From assembly GCA_023653625.1 (NCBI GenBank), contig CM042902.1, forward strand, positions 3,404,501 to 3,468,500: a stretch of DNA of 64,000 bases, read 5' to 3'. The position numbers and the translations under genes are program-made. Source of the DNA: Triadica sebifera (Eukaryota; Streptophyta; Magnoliopsida; Malpighiales; Euphorbiaceae). The notes beneath the pieces are model-generated. The model had not been told where the DNA came from and ran no database searches. It was given only the letters and a program-made list of their open reading frames with translations. This document shows, piece after piece, positions 51,487-63,208 of the stretch (position 1 is the first letter of the stretch; the number at the start of each line of letters is the position of its first letter).

Positions 51487-52667
51487 AGCTGAATGTAAAA
51501 ACACTACAATGATAAATAATTATCAATAACTTAGTACAACCCCATTGGACAAATAATGTTTTTATTTTAATGGTGTAAATTCTTCTGCTTAATTAATTAA
51601 TTAATTAATTAATCCTGTAAATTCTCAAAGCTTACTTGGTGGACTTCCATTATTGTTTAGAATGATACAAAAATCACTTGCTCCACCTGCATTACTGTTA
51701 ACTGGAGCTGTCCATTGCTTCCCTAAAGCAATTACTTCTCCATTGGCCTACCTCTTTACCTCTATAGTCATTCTTGTTAGCTTTCCCTTCTCCTTTACAA
51801 CTTTTGCTTCTATCTCCACTTCTTCCTGCCACATAATTAATAATCAATGCATCCTATATTAATAATTAAATTTTTTGAGTAGATATATGGAGATAAAATC
51901 AAACAACAATTGATACATTTTTTTTCTTTAACAGTACATCATGTCCATGTGAGAGGGGGAGGAACTTGGGACCATAGGAAAAGGAACTAAGCCTCTACCA
52001 ATCCGGCTCTCTCTTGGAAATACAGTTGATACATTCTTCTTTCAATATGACAACGAATTAGACAATTAAAAATAGTTTCAGAAACTCCTCACATGAAGTT
52101 ATTTCTTTGGAATTTAATTGCCTCAAGTTCGGTTTATAATTTTAAAAAAGATAATGAGCTTTAACGTATTTATTTATTATCTGAATGGCACGTAATCATT
52201 TGCTGGTAACATAAATTTCAATTATTGGTAAGTAACACGGATAAATCGATAATATTTACTTTGCTCAAATTCATCAAAAGCTAATCCAATCATACATTTA
52301 TCATGTGTGTAAAGTAGCTAATATTGTTTTGCCTTTAACATTTAGGAAAAATTATTGTTTACCTCCTGATGCATTGCAGAACTGCATAAGGTACTCTATA
52401 TTGCAGCTTAACTAATTCTCCATATTAAATCAGGTTTAAATACTTTAGTTACCAGCTAACACTTAAACAATTAAATCAATGTTTGGGAGTAAACCACGAA
52501 TTGATTAAGGAATTGCGAATACAGCCAAATTGTTTTTTATACTCTAAATTCAGTTTCTGTTGCTACTTGCTACATCTATATCAACATGCCAGAGGGACGA
52601 ATAGAATAAGCAGCAAATTGGCACTTCCTCCAGATAAATCAACCTGCTGCTTTTTGGAAGAATAAAA

Positions 52668-55600
52668 TTACTGTTCAGAAGACAGCAGTTTTTTCAGCTC
52701 TTTCTTGTTCACCTGGTATTGACATGGAAAAGGTTGTTATATGATGAACATTAGGTTCTCCCTCTGCAGAGTACATGAAAATGAAAACTGGTGTGATGCA
52801 TTGCAGAAATATACCTTTCCCATAGCATTACGGGGAAGTGAATCCCACAAGAACAATTGTGTAGGTAGCTGGCAAAAAGAAGACATGAAGTAAATACTCA
52901 ACTAGGGCTGCTATCATTATGTGAATGAGAAAAAACGCTACACCGATAGTTGTAATCCTCAGATCATGCTTGTGCTAACGCTAACCACCAACAACGGGAA
53001 CAAGAAAATGACAAAAATCCCCATAACTAAAAATAAAAAGAACCCAATCTGACAACTGGAGTCCATGACAGATAAATACAGAGAAAATATTGTCTGGAGA
53101 CTCGGAATTTGGCCAGCTTAGGCAGAGAATTTCTTGCAGATTGCTGCTTTAAATTAATGACTATTGAGAACGGGGATAGATCTAGGGTGGGGGCAACCAA
53201 GTACCCTTTTTTGTCCCTAGAAAATTTCTTTATATATATAGTATTTTGCCCCATTGACAATGAAAAAATTATGCAAATGTATCAAAATATGAGTACTCAA
53301 AAAGAACAATTGTAATAATTAGAATTCATATTATTATCTCATTATGAATATGAAATTTTTTTTTATACCGAAACATATATAAGTACTCGAAAACTTGTAT
53401 ATTTTTCTATAAATCAGTATTTTTTATATAATTTTTAATTTATTATCTATTAGATTAAGTTTGCTTTCACTGAAAATAAATTCTAGATCTGTCCCTGATT
53501 GAGAGCTTTATCCCATTAGGGAAAAGAGAGAACTCAAAGTAACATATATCAGCTGGCAAAGACTAAAATAAACATTTTCAAGGCTTCAGTACAATTTCAT
53601 CTATCAAGAAAACAATGGAAAGATGGGTATGCTTTAATACCTTGTATGGTGCAAGTTTGTCTTTAGCCCACTCACAGAGTTCTTCCAAGGTTAGAGCAGG
53701 TTTTGAATCTCTCTCTCTTTCTCTCTTTAGTGCTTCCTCTGGCACAATAATTGCACAGACAGAATCTCCATAATCCTTGTCTGGCAAACCCAAAACGCAG
53801 CATTCTGCAACAGCTGAGTGCTATACAACAGCAGAAATAATGTTTACTAGTTATACTTGTTAGAAAAGATAACCAAACTGATTTCCTCCCATATTAATAT
53901 CCTACAATATAATTTTGGGCATAGAAAATATGCTATAGCAGGAAGGCCATTTATGATCCAAGCTGAGAAATAATCACCTCCAAAAGAACTGATTCAATTT
54001 CTAAAGCAGATAATTTGTATCCTCCAACTTTCATAATATCAGCACTTGTACCTGAAATGTAAAGTCTTATAGGCTTCAAAAGGAAGTACTGAGACAGAAT
54101 AAATAGGATCTAATATAATTTCCTGGCCATAATAATTGCACAATGATACTAATTTCTTGTTCCATGGTCAAAGGAAAATTAAAAGAATGCAGTATCTGGA
54201 GTGAAATGAATATGAAGGGGTAAACCACACCCAAGGAGGATAGAATGGAAGGAGGAAGAGAAACAAAATTCAGTTCGGAAGTCTTATCCAACATGGTTGG
54301 GGATAAATGAAGTTTTAAGGATTTGTAGAATATCTGACTAAAGAAAGTCGTGAAATTTGCTGCGTATGTTCCATCGGAGAAGTTCAATGAAAATACTCAT
54401 TTATGAGAATGTATATTGACTTACGTCCCAAAATGATGTAGTATCCATCTTCATCTATTTTACCAGCATCTCCTGTTTTGAAGAAGCCGTCTTCAGTAAA
54501 TGACTCGCTAGTTACCTGAAAAGAAATCAAAAGGTTAGAATCAGTTAGTTGAAGTCTTATAATACCTTATTGCTCCAAAGTGTATTTCAAACCTACAGGG
54601 TATATCATTCCTTAATCAGAACAAATACATATAAGAGAGTATTTGTTCTGAAAATTTTAAAATTATGAAACAGATCCAAATATCTGAAAAAGTATGTGAA
54701 GAATACAAGGTCAAAAGATAAGTTAGAGTACCTTTGGAAGTTTCCAATACTCCTTGAACAATGAAGGGCTTTTAACACAAAGTTCGCCCACCCCATTTGC
54801 ATCATTTTCATTATCGTCTTCAACAATCTTGACCTATAGAAGGCATGTAAAAGAAGATAAAGAAACGGGAGAATTTGCTACCAGATAGGCAATACAAAAG
54901 AAAAATACAAATATTAGAGAAAAACATAAACAGCACATAAACCTGCACGCCAGGAAATGGCTTGCCAACAGTGCCTGCCTTCCGTGGACCCCTTAATGGA
55001 TTTGATATTGCCATGACAAACTGAAGATCAAACCATGAAGATAAGAATATCTGAAAGAAAATTATAAAATGCACTTCTCCAATTTACAAATAGATAACTA
55101 ACCTCAGTCATGCCATATCTTTCCAAAAGACGATGTCCTGTTATCTTCTCCCATTGTTCCATAACAGGAAGTGGAAGTGCTGAGGAGCCACACATCTGGC
55201 AAAATACAACAATAAATTTGGGTTACAATCAAGAATTCATCAGTTGGCTTTGACTGGGAAAGCAATGTGATTGTTGATAGCAATTATATAATCGAAATAA
55301 GATCCCAACGAGTTAAGAGTGAACATGTAATATTAGTGAAGATCAATTGTTAAACGCAACACTACCACTGTTTTGAAGTAAAACACCAGATGTTTCAGTG
55401 AAAATTACCATAAGCCGCAACTGTCTTGCAGCGATGGCAGAGGCTTCTTGCAGCTCTGGGTCCATTGCTTCATAACCTTGTATCAATCGAGTGTACATGG
55501 TTGGGACCTGTATGTTACAATAGGACATGACTTTATATTACTTTATGCTGACAATTTCAAAGTGCAAGCAAAGCATTTCTCACATTTAGAAGATAAATAT

Positions 55601-58600
55601 GAAATTCAGCAAGAAGAAAGTGGAATTGTGTTACTTATAGGATGATTACTAGGGTTTTTCTCTTCACTCCGAGTACTAATACTGTGTGACGAGCGACAGC
55701 TAGATAGAAACCCCTCATTTTGACACCATATAGTGACACAAAAGCCCAAAATTTATGTGAGGTAGATCATAAACCATAGTAACTGATGTCCAGTGGACAA
55801 ATGAATTGTCCAGAGAGAATAAATAACAGTAAGAATTTGGAAAATATAAAACCCTAAGTAATAGAAACCATGACATGATGTATAGAATTTTGTGTCCATT
55901 GTGCATATGAACTATATAGTGGAATAATACAGTCAGTTAAAAGGTTGGTTCTATCTGCATATGCACGCTTAGTATGAAGAATAGACTCACTCCGGTAAAC
56001 ACAGTTACAGCATTGTCAGCTCTGTTCCCATTTGCCGGATATGATTCTCGCCATCTTTGCCAGATTCCTCTCACACTAAATTTTGTCATAAACTCGACCT
56101 TCAATATGTTGGAAGTTGTATTAAAACCAAAACCAATGTGACAAACCAAACAAAGTATAATTTACCAATAGGAATATGTATATATGCACACATGTGCTAA
56201 TATTTAAGTCACAAAAACATGAAATTACCGTGGAACCTGCATAGATAGGGGCAAATAGAGCATTGAAAAGACCATGAACATGTATACTACTAGTTAAGGA
56301 TCACTTTGACACAAAATCTCCTGCCAAAACAAACTAAAGAAGACAGTAACAGCATCAGCAAGCTGCACATGTGACCCATTATAATAGGAATCCAGGCAAG
56401 TTGAAGACAAAGGATATGATGTAAGGGTAGACAATGGAGAAATTGATCAGTAGATGCATAATCCCAAGCTTCCGTCAAGGTTTGGACCTGCAAGTTAACC
56501 CAAGTTATAATTAGTGCTAAAGTCAGACATTAAACCAAAAATTGAACTGAAGAAAGAAATGTTATTTGTTCATATTATTTGGCATCAGTATTCAAAGCAT
56601 ACAATTTTGTATAATTGTATCATAATAAAATAATTATTATGGTAAAAACAAATTGATGTACGGCGGCTATCAATTTGTCTAGATAATTTAATTGTCTATT
56701 TGTACCTCCAATTATTGACAACATTGATTTATAAGTTGGATAGACAACCTTATCAAAGAGGCATTAAAACAGAAAAAGACACTCTCAAACTTATGAGGTA
56801 TACAGTTAGATAGTTACCTGTGCAGTAATACTTTTATGAGTATGAACAACACCTTTAGGTCTACCTGTCGTGCCACTTGTATAGACAATAAGTGCTGGAT
56901 CTTCACCTGCACCATGAACATGATAGAAAGTATAAAAAGAGAAGAAGATGACGAAGAAGAAGGAAAAATTTTGTGCATGTTTATGTGTCTGTCTGGTGGT
57001 GCAAGACATAATTTTATATATTTCTCAAAATGATAAACTATCTGTTTTAAAGAAGTTCACGATTCCCTCATCAAACCTCTATTTGCATCCATTGCTCCAA
57101 TTTGTGACTGATAATGTGCAGTTGACTCTGAAGAAATGGTAGGAACAGATGGAATAAGTGAAAATTGAGCAGCACATTTAGCAGCAACATTTTCCAACAA
57201 CTCACGATGATCTTCAGTGCTCAATACCACAGATATTTCCTAAAAATCAAATATAAATGGTATATGTACAGGAATTAATTAAGAGTAAAGCAAAATAAGT
57301 TAATGAAGATTGTGCAGGACAGCATGAAACAGAACTACTTTCAGTACATACAGCTTCCTCCAGAGAACATGCTACAATATATTATTGTAGTATGCTATTG
57401 AGTTGTTTAGTGATAAACAATAAGCTAGTTTATCAACTACCTGAAGACCTCCTTTGAAGTGGGAAAAGAAAATCATAATCATAGACTGGATAAGGAAAAA
57501 TTTCAAATATCAAGACATTATAATAACGTTTAAAATTCAGCACGATATCTAGCCAATAGCATGTAAAAGTTTGAAAGAACTGGCAAGCAGACAACCAATT
57601 TCAGAGGTCTTATGCAGTCCATAAAAAACATTATGATAATTTAGAGTAACATTTCAAAGCTGAACTGCTCAGCTTAGTAAATAAATTATTAATCAACACC
57701 AGTGGTGGGCATTTATATACACTAGAGCCCAATACAGTAAAATAGCGATTCAAAACTAAATGAGGGGAACAGAAGGAAATATCAGTGGGCATACTGAATC
57801 ATTCATCACATGCATGAGCTCAGTCTCGGGGTAGCTGAGTGCAAGTGGAACTGCAACACCTCCACTAAACCAAGTCGCAAGTATTCCAGCAACAAACTCA
57901 GCTGAAGGTTTAGCCACAATTCCTATTCGAGCTCCACCAAGATTCACATTTCCTCTAACATCACCAATCTGCAAAGAAGATTTTACAGTCGGCTAGCTTC
58001 AGAAGTCCAAACAATCAAGGAAAAATTTTAAATATGTTCTCATGAGAAATTCTTGGGTGTTGGAATAAGAGACAGGAACCACATAAGGATGCAAAAAGTG
58101 TTTGCTTCTATCTTCCCTCATGAACTAGTTCAGCAAAGAATTTCACCAAGAATAGAGACAAATTAAGAGAAACAGACTTGAAATATGATCAAGTAATCAT
58201 TTTTGTTTTGTAAATAACCTTCCAAAAGGTTAAAATTCAACTGGTAGTTCAAAACGCTAATGAAAGATAATACATTTGCTCGACAAAATAGAGTAACAAA
58301 CTTGAAATATGAACAAGTAACCATTTTTGTTTTGTAAATAACCTTCCAAAAGCTTAAAATTCATTTGGTAGTTCACAACGCTAATGAGAGATCATATATT
58401 TGCTCCACAAAATAGAGTAACTGACTTGAAATATGAACAAGTAATCATTTTTGTTTTGTAAATAACCTTCCAAAAACTTAAAATTCAATTGGTAGTTCAC
58501 AACGCGAATGAGAGATCACATATTTGCACCACAAAATGACAAAAGCAAATGAAAATTTCTCTTTCAACTCACTGTCTTTAATCCAGCGCTGCACAGAAGA

Positions 58601-59215
58601 TTAGAAATGTTCCACGCAGATGAAATGAGTTGTGCATAGGTATAACTCTTCTGATCAGCTTTGATAGCAATGCTATCTGCAGCAGCATTCCCCTGCTTAT
58701 AAACAGCTTTCACCACCTCCATAAGTGTACCGGGTGCTGCAAAATTAGACTAAAATCAAAAGGGGATCAAATAACATTTACGAACTGCCATTTTACTGTA
58801 GAATTGGACTACTTTTCATAATTAAAAAAAAATTCTGATTGCCACATTGATATATATACAGAGAGAGAGAGAGAGGGGAAGAAGAAAATAATGTTTTTTT
58901 TTTAAAAAAAGTGAAAATATTAAATAAAACCTTAAGAATAAAATAACAGATCGAGCGATAATGAACCAGTCATTTCTCAAACAGAAAGCGGACAAAAACC
59001 AAAAACAAAAAAAGAAAGGAAAAAAGTGAAATCAAAAATTCCAAAGCGAACAAAGAAAGAGACTTACAAGAGTAAAAACGAGGGAAAGAGAAGGAAGAGA
59101 GGCGAGAACGAAAATGATGAGGATCACGGCATAGAAGATGATAAGCAGAAGTGTGGTAGTGATAGAAATAGCTCTTCTGCAAGTGTTTGTTGAGAGTTTT
59201 AAATGAGGAACACAT
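52668..59215 (-). CDS. AAE13: Malonyl-CoA synthetase (acyl-activating enzyme 13)
   Basis: Seventeen exons on the minus strand: 59215-59068, 58736-58573, 57968-57795, 57239-57077, 56906-56818, 56487-56418, 56281-56229, 56098-55991, 55507-55409, 55195-55103, 55020-54943, 54833-54732, 54515-54425, 54051-53978, 53820-53641, 52868-52815, 52712-52668; total 594 aa. Adenylate-forming motifs are intact: P-loop YTSGTTGRPKG (225-235), YGMTE (383-387), KTGD (460-463) and the C-terminal catalytic Lys580 in PRNAMGK. RESYPANGNRADN and GHRLLERYGMTE fit plant AAE13 rather than 4CL. Reaction: malonate + CoA + ATP to malonyl-CoA, which detoxifies malonate and feeds mitochondrial fatty acid synthesis. The first exon is basic, rich in Ser, His and Phe, like a mitochondrial presequence; Met in SPGTLMEVV (exon 2) could give a cytosolic form. 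All introns are GT-AG except 56282-56417, which is AT-AC. Confidence 0.95.
53171..53497. mobile_element. hAT-like MITE in an AAE13 intron
   Basis: The left end CGGGGATAGATCTAG and the reverse complement of the right end CAGGGACAGATCTAG differ at two of 15 positions. The flanks are ATTGAGAA (53163-53170) and ATTGAGAG (53498-53505), a near-perfect 8-bp target-site duplication as made by hAT elements. The element is 327 bp, AT-rich and non-coding, within the intron between exons 15 and 16. Confidence 0.75.
56282..56417 (-). other. AT-AC (U12-type) intron of AAE13
   Basis: On the gene strand the exon ends CTACCCTTACATC and the intron starts ATATCCTTT, an exact U12 5' splice site. The intron ends at AC after TCCTTAACTAGTAGTATAC; TCCTTAAC matches the U12 branch point, with the branch A about 12 nt before the 3' end. 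Removing these 136 bp joins C to AT (His270) and gives LPLHHVHGLFNALFAP, as expected for the enzyme. No GT-AG choice nearby restores this conserved segment. Confidence 0.92.
58171..58542. repeat. Three-copy 124-bp tandem repeat in AAE13 intron 2
   Basis: Copies start at 58171, 58295 and 58419, each with AAC(A/T)(G/A)ACTTGAAATATGA and containing TTTTTGTTTTGTAAATAACC. Copies two and three are slightly more alike than the first. The array ends 30 bp from the donor side of exon 2. Confidence 0.92.
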
Positions 59216-60360
59216 TTAGGTGAGAAGAAAATCAAAAAATAATTAAAAAAAAAACGGATTGCTAAGTTAAAAGTGGTTGTAGTTGTGGTTGATGATATTC
59301 CAGAGCCGCAATTACAGTTGGCATACGCTTTACTGTCTAATTGCTTTGGTTTAATCTTTCAGTGTGCGAAAATGGTCGACAAAAAAAAGGACATGGAAAA
59401 AGGCCTCAAGCCCTAAGAGCCCTCTGCAGCTTCAGGCAGATTATTTTCTTTATTATTGCGTATTTCACTAATGTAATTAATTTCTTACATGCGTGTCTGG
59501 GGATGTATTAGGAATGCAACAGTCGATAGATGAATAATTAAGTATAATTAATTTGCACTTCGTATCTTTTATTGATTTTAATTTCTAGACCCATCACTAT
59601 CATGGACTGTTTTTTTCCAATTATTTTACCAATCACCTTGTCTTCCAATCCTATTGTTTGCAATATAAGGCTTACATATGGTAATTATTTATCCCATTTT
59701 AAATTTTGATTTGAATTGTTAGAGAATTGATCTAATTTAATTCCAAACAAAATATATAAATAATTAGAATTTTTTTATTGAATTTGAGCGATTAAGAAAA
59801 TATTTCAATCCAAACAAGAAAATAATGATTTTTTTAAAAAAAAATTTCAATTTTATTTTTATTGGCGATATGAGGTTGCCAATCAGACTCAAAACGAAAA
59901 TAAAAAAGACTCAAACTTGTTGAAAACTCAAAATAATCTCAATAAAAAAATGTGCAAACTATTTGATTGGTCTAAATTAATTTAACCTTATATAATTGAC
60001 AATGTAGTGGCTTATCTTTCTCTTTTTCAGGAAAATGGATATAAAATAATGTCTTTGTTTTTTTTAAATAAAAAATAAAAAAGGTTTCTTCGTAATAACA
60101 TAATTGGGTTCACATATACAATTTTCTCTCTTTCAACTGAAAATTTTCTCAGTAACGAAAAACTAATTTCAGTAAGTTTTAGGAGAAAAAAGATACTGCA
60201 ACCTATCTTTCCACCGGACAGAGGCAGAGGATTACAATAATGGAACTTCTTTACAGATTCATATGTTTAATGTTCGATAAATTAACGAGTAGAGGAGAAT
60301 ACAGAAGAGACATTTTCTATTACAATAGGGGTTCTTGTGGGTTCATTGTATTTTATCTTC
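59216..60360. other. AAE13-U2 intergenic region
   Basis: Next to 59216 lies the AAE13 5' UTR and promoter; the rest is AT-rich. No gene recognised. AAE13 and U2 are transcribed divergently. Confidence 0.5.
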
Positions 60361-60364
60361 CCAA

Positions 60365-60416
60365 ATCCCACATCGCTAATTTGCGACAGAAGCAAAGGGG
60401 AAATATACTATAAATA
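60365..60416 (+). promoter_or_regulatory. snRNA promoter: USE plus TATA box
   Basis: The upstream sequence element ATCCCACATCG at 60365-60375 matches the plant snRNA consensus RTCCCACATCG. The TATA box TATAAATA lies at 60409-60416. The gap of about 33 bp is the wide spacing that marks Pol II snRNA genes in plants (Pol III snRNA promoters are about 10 bp shorter). The RNA start at 60441 lies about 25 bp downstream. Confidence 0.92.
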
Positions 60417-60440
60417 AAGGCAACGATTGATGGAAAGAGC

Positions 60441-60636
60441 ATACCTTTCTCGGCCTTTTGGCTAAGATCAAGTGTAGTATCTGTTCTTATCAGTTTAATA
60501 TCTGATACGTGGACCATTGGTTCACATGATATTAAATTACTTTGTTTAGGAGGAGGGTTCATTACGGTGGCTTGCTGCTGGGATCCTCAAGCGTCGCTTA
60601 TGCGTTGCACTATTGCATAGGCCTGGCGCACCCCAC
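60441..60636 (+). ncRNA. U2: U2 spliceosomal snRNA (possibly variant)
   Basis: Starts ATACCTTTCTCGGCCTTTTG, the near-invariant U2 5' end, and includes the branch-point recognition segment GTGTAGTATCTG and the stem IIa region TTATCAGTTTAATATCTGAT. The 3' half keeps the stem III/IV layout, ending around GCCTGGCGCACCCCACCA. Length is about 196 nt, as usual for plant U2, though the exact 3' end is not visible in DNA. The Sm site should be an A-U-run-G; here the place reads ATTACTTTGTTTAGG (60536-60550), a broken U-run. The 3' half looks more diverged than the 5' half. With an intact USE/TATA it is either an expressed variant or a young pseudogene. Confidence 0.93.
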
Positions 60637-62010
60637 CAATGCGAGTTGATAAAATTGTTGTTTTTCGTGGAACCTTCTTAATGGATGTAAACGTGGTATG
60701 TGGGGTGCAGATGGAGAAATGCTGATCCTATTACGTCAATCCATTAAAAAAACGCATACACTGGAAGTGTAAGCGATTGTTTTATATAAGAATTTCGTAG
60801 AACTTTCGTATTTAGTGTGAATGTGGTCTTGTGCGGTACGGATATTGAAATGCTTAATCTTATTACGCTAATCAATTAAAAGCAACGGATACCCTGGAAG
60901 TGTGCGCGATTGTTTTACATGAGAATTTCTGTTCTACAAACCAGTTAATGATATGCAACCATAATATGTTAGGATGTGTCTTAACTTCAATTATTGTTGC
61001 TACTTAAAAGGCCAATTCCAACTTCAATTAATGTTGCCTGCTTAAAGGCCAAAATTAATCGGATATTTTTTTCCTTTTTTTTTTTTTTGTTTTGGCACTT
61101 AAGAAAGGTTTTAATATAAGCATATCTATGTTGTCACTATTAGTTATAAAAGTTTTCTAGCCAAAACAATCAAATAAAGACGGCTTTTGTTGAAGAAATA
61201 AGAAAATCAATGAACCCATGGAAATATTATAATTCGGAAGATAAAGGCAAAATTTCCTAGTTATTAATATTTTAATATTTTTGTTAAATTATATCTTATT
61301 TTTATTCGGTATAAGAGAGGATTTGAATGCAGATCAAATTGGAAGATTGACTAAAATGGCCGTAGGAGTTCCTGCCTTGTGTTTCAAAGAAAGATCTTTC
61401 AAATTGGTTTCTTTCTTGACCATCCGTTTCTGGAACGAAGACATTAACCAAACTAATTTTATTTTGTTATTAGAAATGTATTATGTTCATCATTTTCGGA
61501 CATGAATTCATGAATTGTCCTCCAAATTGGCAATTTTATGCTACATTTTACAAAATCCAAATCTGCTGAAAATTTAAAGCAAAACAAATTTCATTCACAA
61601 AACAAAGATTTTTTTTTCTTTCTCATGTTTTCTGCATAACTTTGATATAATTATAACCTAAGTCAACAACTAACACATACACTATGGGACAAACAAGTTT
61701 CATAAAATTAAGGATTACCAATCCTTTTTGCCTAAAGTAAAAATCTCAATATCAATAATTTTCCTGAAACTGTTGACGCGTGTAATTTGCACATGCACAG
61801 TTCCAATTAAAAAAAAAAATCACCTCAAGTTCTTAAGGAGTATAGAAACAAAACCTTGCGAGGTGTCTTTTTGCTTTTTTCCTTCCTGATTTTGAGCTAA
61901 ATAGACAATCTTAGAAACATTACATATGCAGTAGGAACAAATTTTTGGTTAATAAACCCGACAGACACTAAACTTTGAAAAACAAACAAAATCTAAAAAA
62001 AAAAAAGAAA
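60637..62010. other. U2-PCR8 intergenic region
   Basis: Contains the likely U2 3'-end signal (AGTTGATAA just after 60644), the diverged tandem duplication at 60661-60929, then AT-rich DNA ending in the 3' UTR of the minus-strand PCR8 gene. No further gene seen. Confidence 0.5.
60661..60929. repeat. Diverged tandem duplication, about 130 bp, downstream of U2
   Basis: Copies start at TTTCGTGG (60663) and TTTCGTAG (60793). Both contain GAAATGCT..ATC.TATTACG and CTGGAAGTGT followed by GCGATTGTTTTA and end in GAATTTC. Differences are frequent, so the duplication is old. Confidence 0.8.
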
Positions 62011-63208
62011 TTACTTGGACATGACCTGATTTGGAGGAGGAGCATTTATTAGTTGACCATCACCCTGTTCTCCTTGTTGTTGAGCAAGAATTCTGTTCCA
62101 CCCTATATTCAGTATTCACTATTAATTTTCAAGACTATCTGATTCAAATTATTAAAAAAACAAAAATTTTAATTTTAATAAGTTGTTTTAGATCCTACTA
62201 TTATTAATCACAATTAACTCCAATGTAATTGAAGGATAGAATGTGAAAATACCTAGAGAAGGGTCAAGTTGTCTGTTTTGAAGTTCTCTAAACTCTTGGC
62301 AAAGTGAACAACAAGGACAAAATATGTGAGTTGCTACATCCGTGCAGGGTTCTTCTTCCAATTTGAATTTCTTCCTCAATTTAGTTCTGTACTCTGTGCT
62401 CATAATCCACTGAGAGTATGAGGCCATAATCAACAAGAAGTAAATCGAACCCCTTGCGCAACAAGCTGCATTATTCAGCCATTTAATATCTTACAATCAA
62501 TTTAATATTTTATGAAATAAAAAATATATTCTTACATCATAATGGATAAGTGAATACATGCAAACGATCCGGAATCCCGGATCAATAAATTAAAATTGTT
62601 CTGAATTTTTATATTCTAAATTGTCATAATTTTTTTCTGAGAAAACTTCAGTGATTTATATGTGAGAGTATAAACTTGATTTAAACAAGATAGCTTCATG
62701 TGTACTTATGCTACTTACAAGAATTTCCTTCATCCAGTACTTCTGATATTTGTCCAAAAGTCACGCAGGGTAAAAATGCTGTAAATACGGCTGTAAAAAG
62801 CAGAAAAGAAAAATTTAAGTAATTAGGTTAGGTATTTAATTTTTATGCTCTATAATGCAAAATGAAATCAGTGAAAGTTAAATTTGCAAGAAAGGCAATG
62901 ATAATTAGAGAGACAGTAGATTTACCATTTCTTGGATTTTCACAACAATCGAACAATCCAGTTGACCATGGATGTCCAATATTAACCACATCCTCAACTA
63001 ACAAATCAGTAGAAGAATTCTGAGGATTCTGAGATTGAATGCTGGCATGAGATTGAAGCTGAATTGGTGGTGTTGTGACGGGTATCTCTGAAGGCTCATC
63101 TGTTTTTGTTGTTCCATTAAGCTCTGTGATTTCAAGCTTACCCATTTGATTAGTTAATGCAACAAAACTAATTACCCTCCTATCTCTACTCATTTTTAAT
63201 TGATGCAT
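62011..63208 (-). CDS. PCR8: PLAC8-domain protein, PLANT CADMIUM RESISTANCE 8-like
   Basis: Four exons on the minus strand: 63208-62926, 62790-62719, 62465-62253, 62102-62011; 219 aa (214 if the second Met at 63193 is used). The PLAC8 domain begins at HPWSTGLFDCCENP (Cys88, Cys89), with a C-C-x-n-L-P-C arrangement (Cys103) and the Cys-rich second half SCCARG...FCPCCSLCQEFREL. A hydrophobic stretch SIYFLLIMASYS is the likely membrane segment. The end, LDPSLGWNRILAQ...MSK, is very close to Arabidopsis PCR8 as I recall it. The roughly 75-residue N-terminus is polar and low in complexity. Family knowledge: PCR/CNR proteins sit in the plasma membrane and affect heavy-metal efflux or organ size; the role of PCR8 itself is not well established. 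It is divergent from the H3 gene, with 687 bp between starts. Confidence 0.92.

Larger units (their letters stand above)
48579..52667. other. Convergent NPF1-AAE13 intergenic region
   Basis: The 3' UTRs of both genes lie at the edges. In between are (TA)n at 49137-49179, a possible MITE at 50707-50917 amid short duplications, a palindromic (AAT)n(ATT)n at 51428-51486 and (TTAA)n at 51589-51613. No gene is supported. Confidence 0.5.

Noticed and set aside
56290..56493. Reading frame continuing exon 6 of AAE13 into LCLQLAWIPIIMGHMCSLLM
   Set aside because: This is read-through of the AT-AC intron; the conserved enzyme sequence resumes only after removing 56282-56417.
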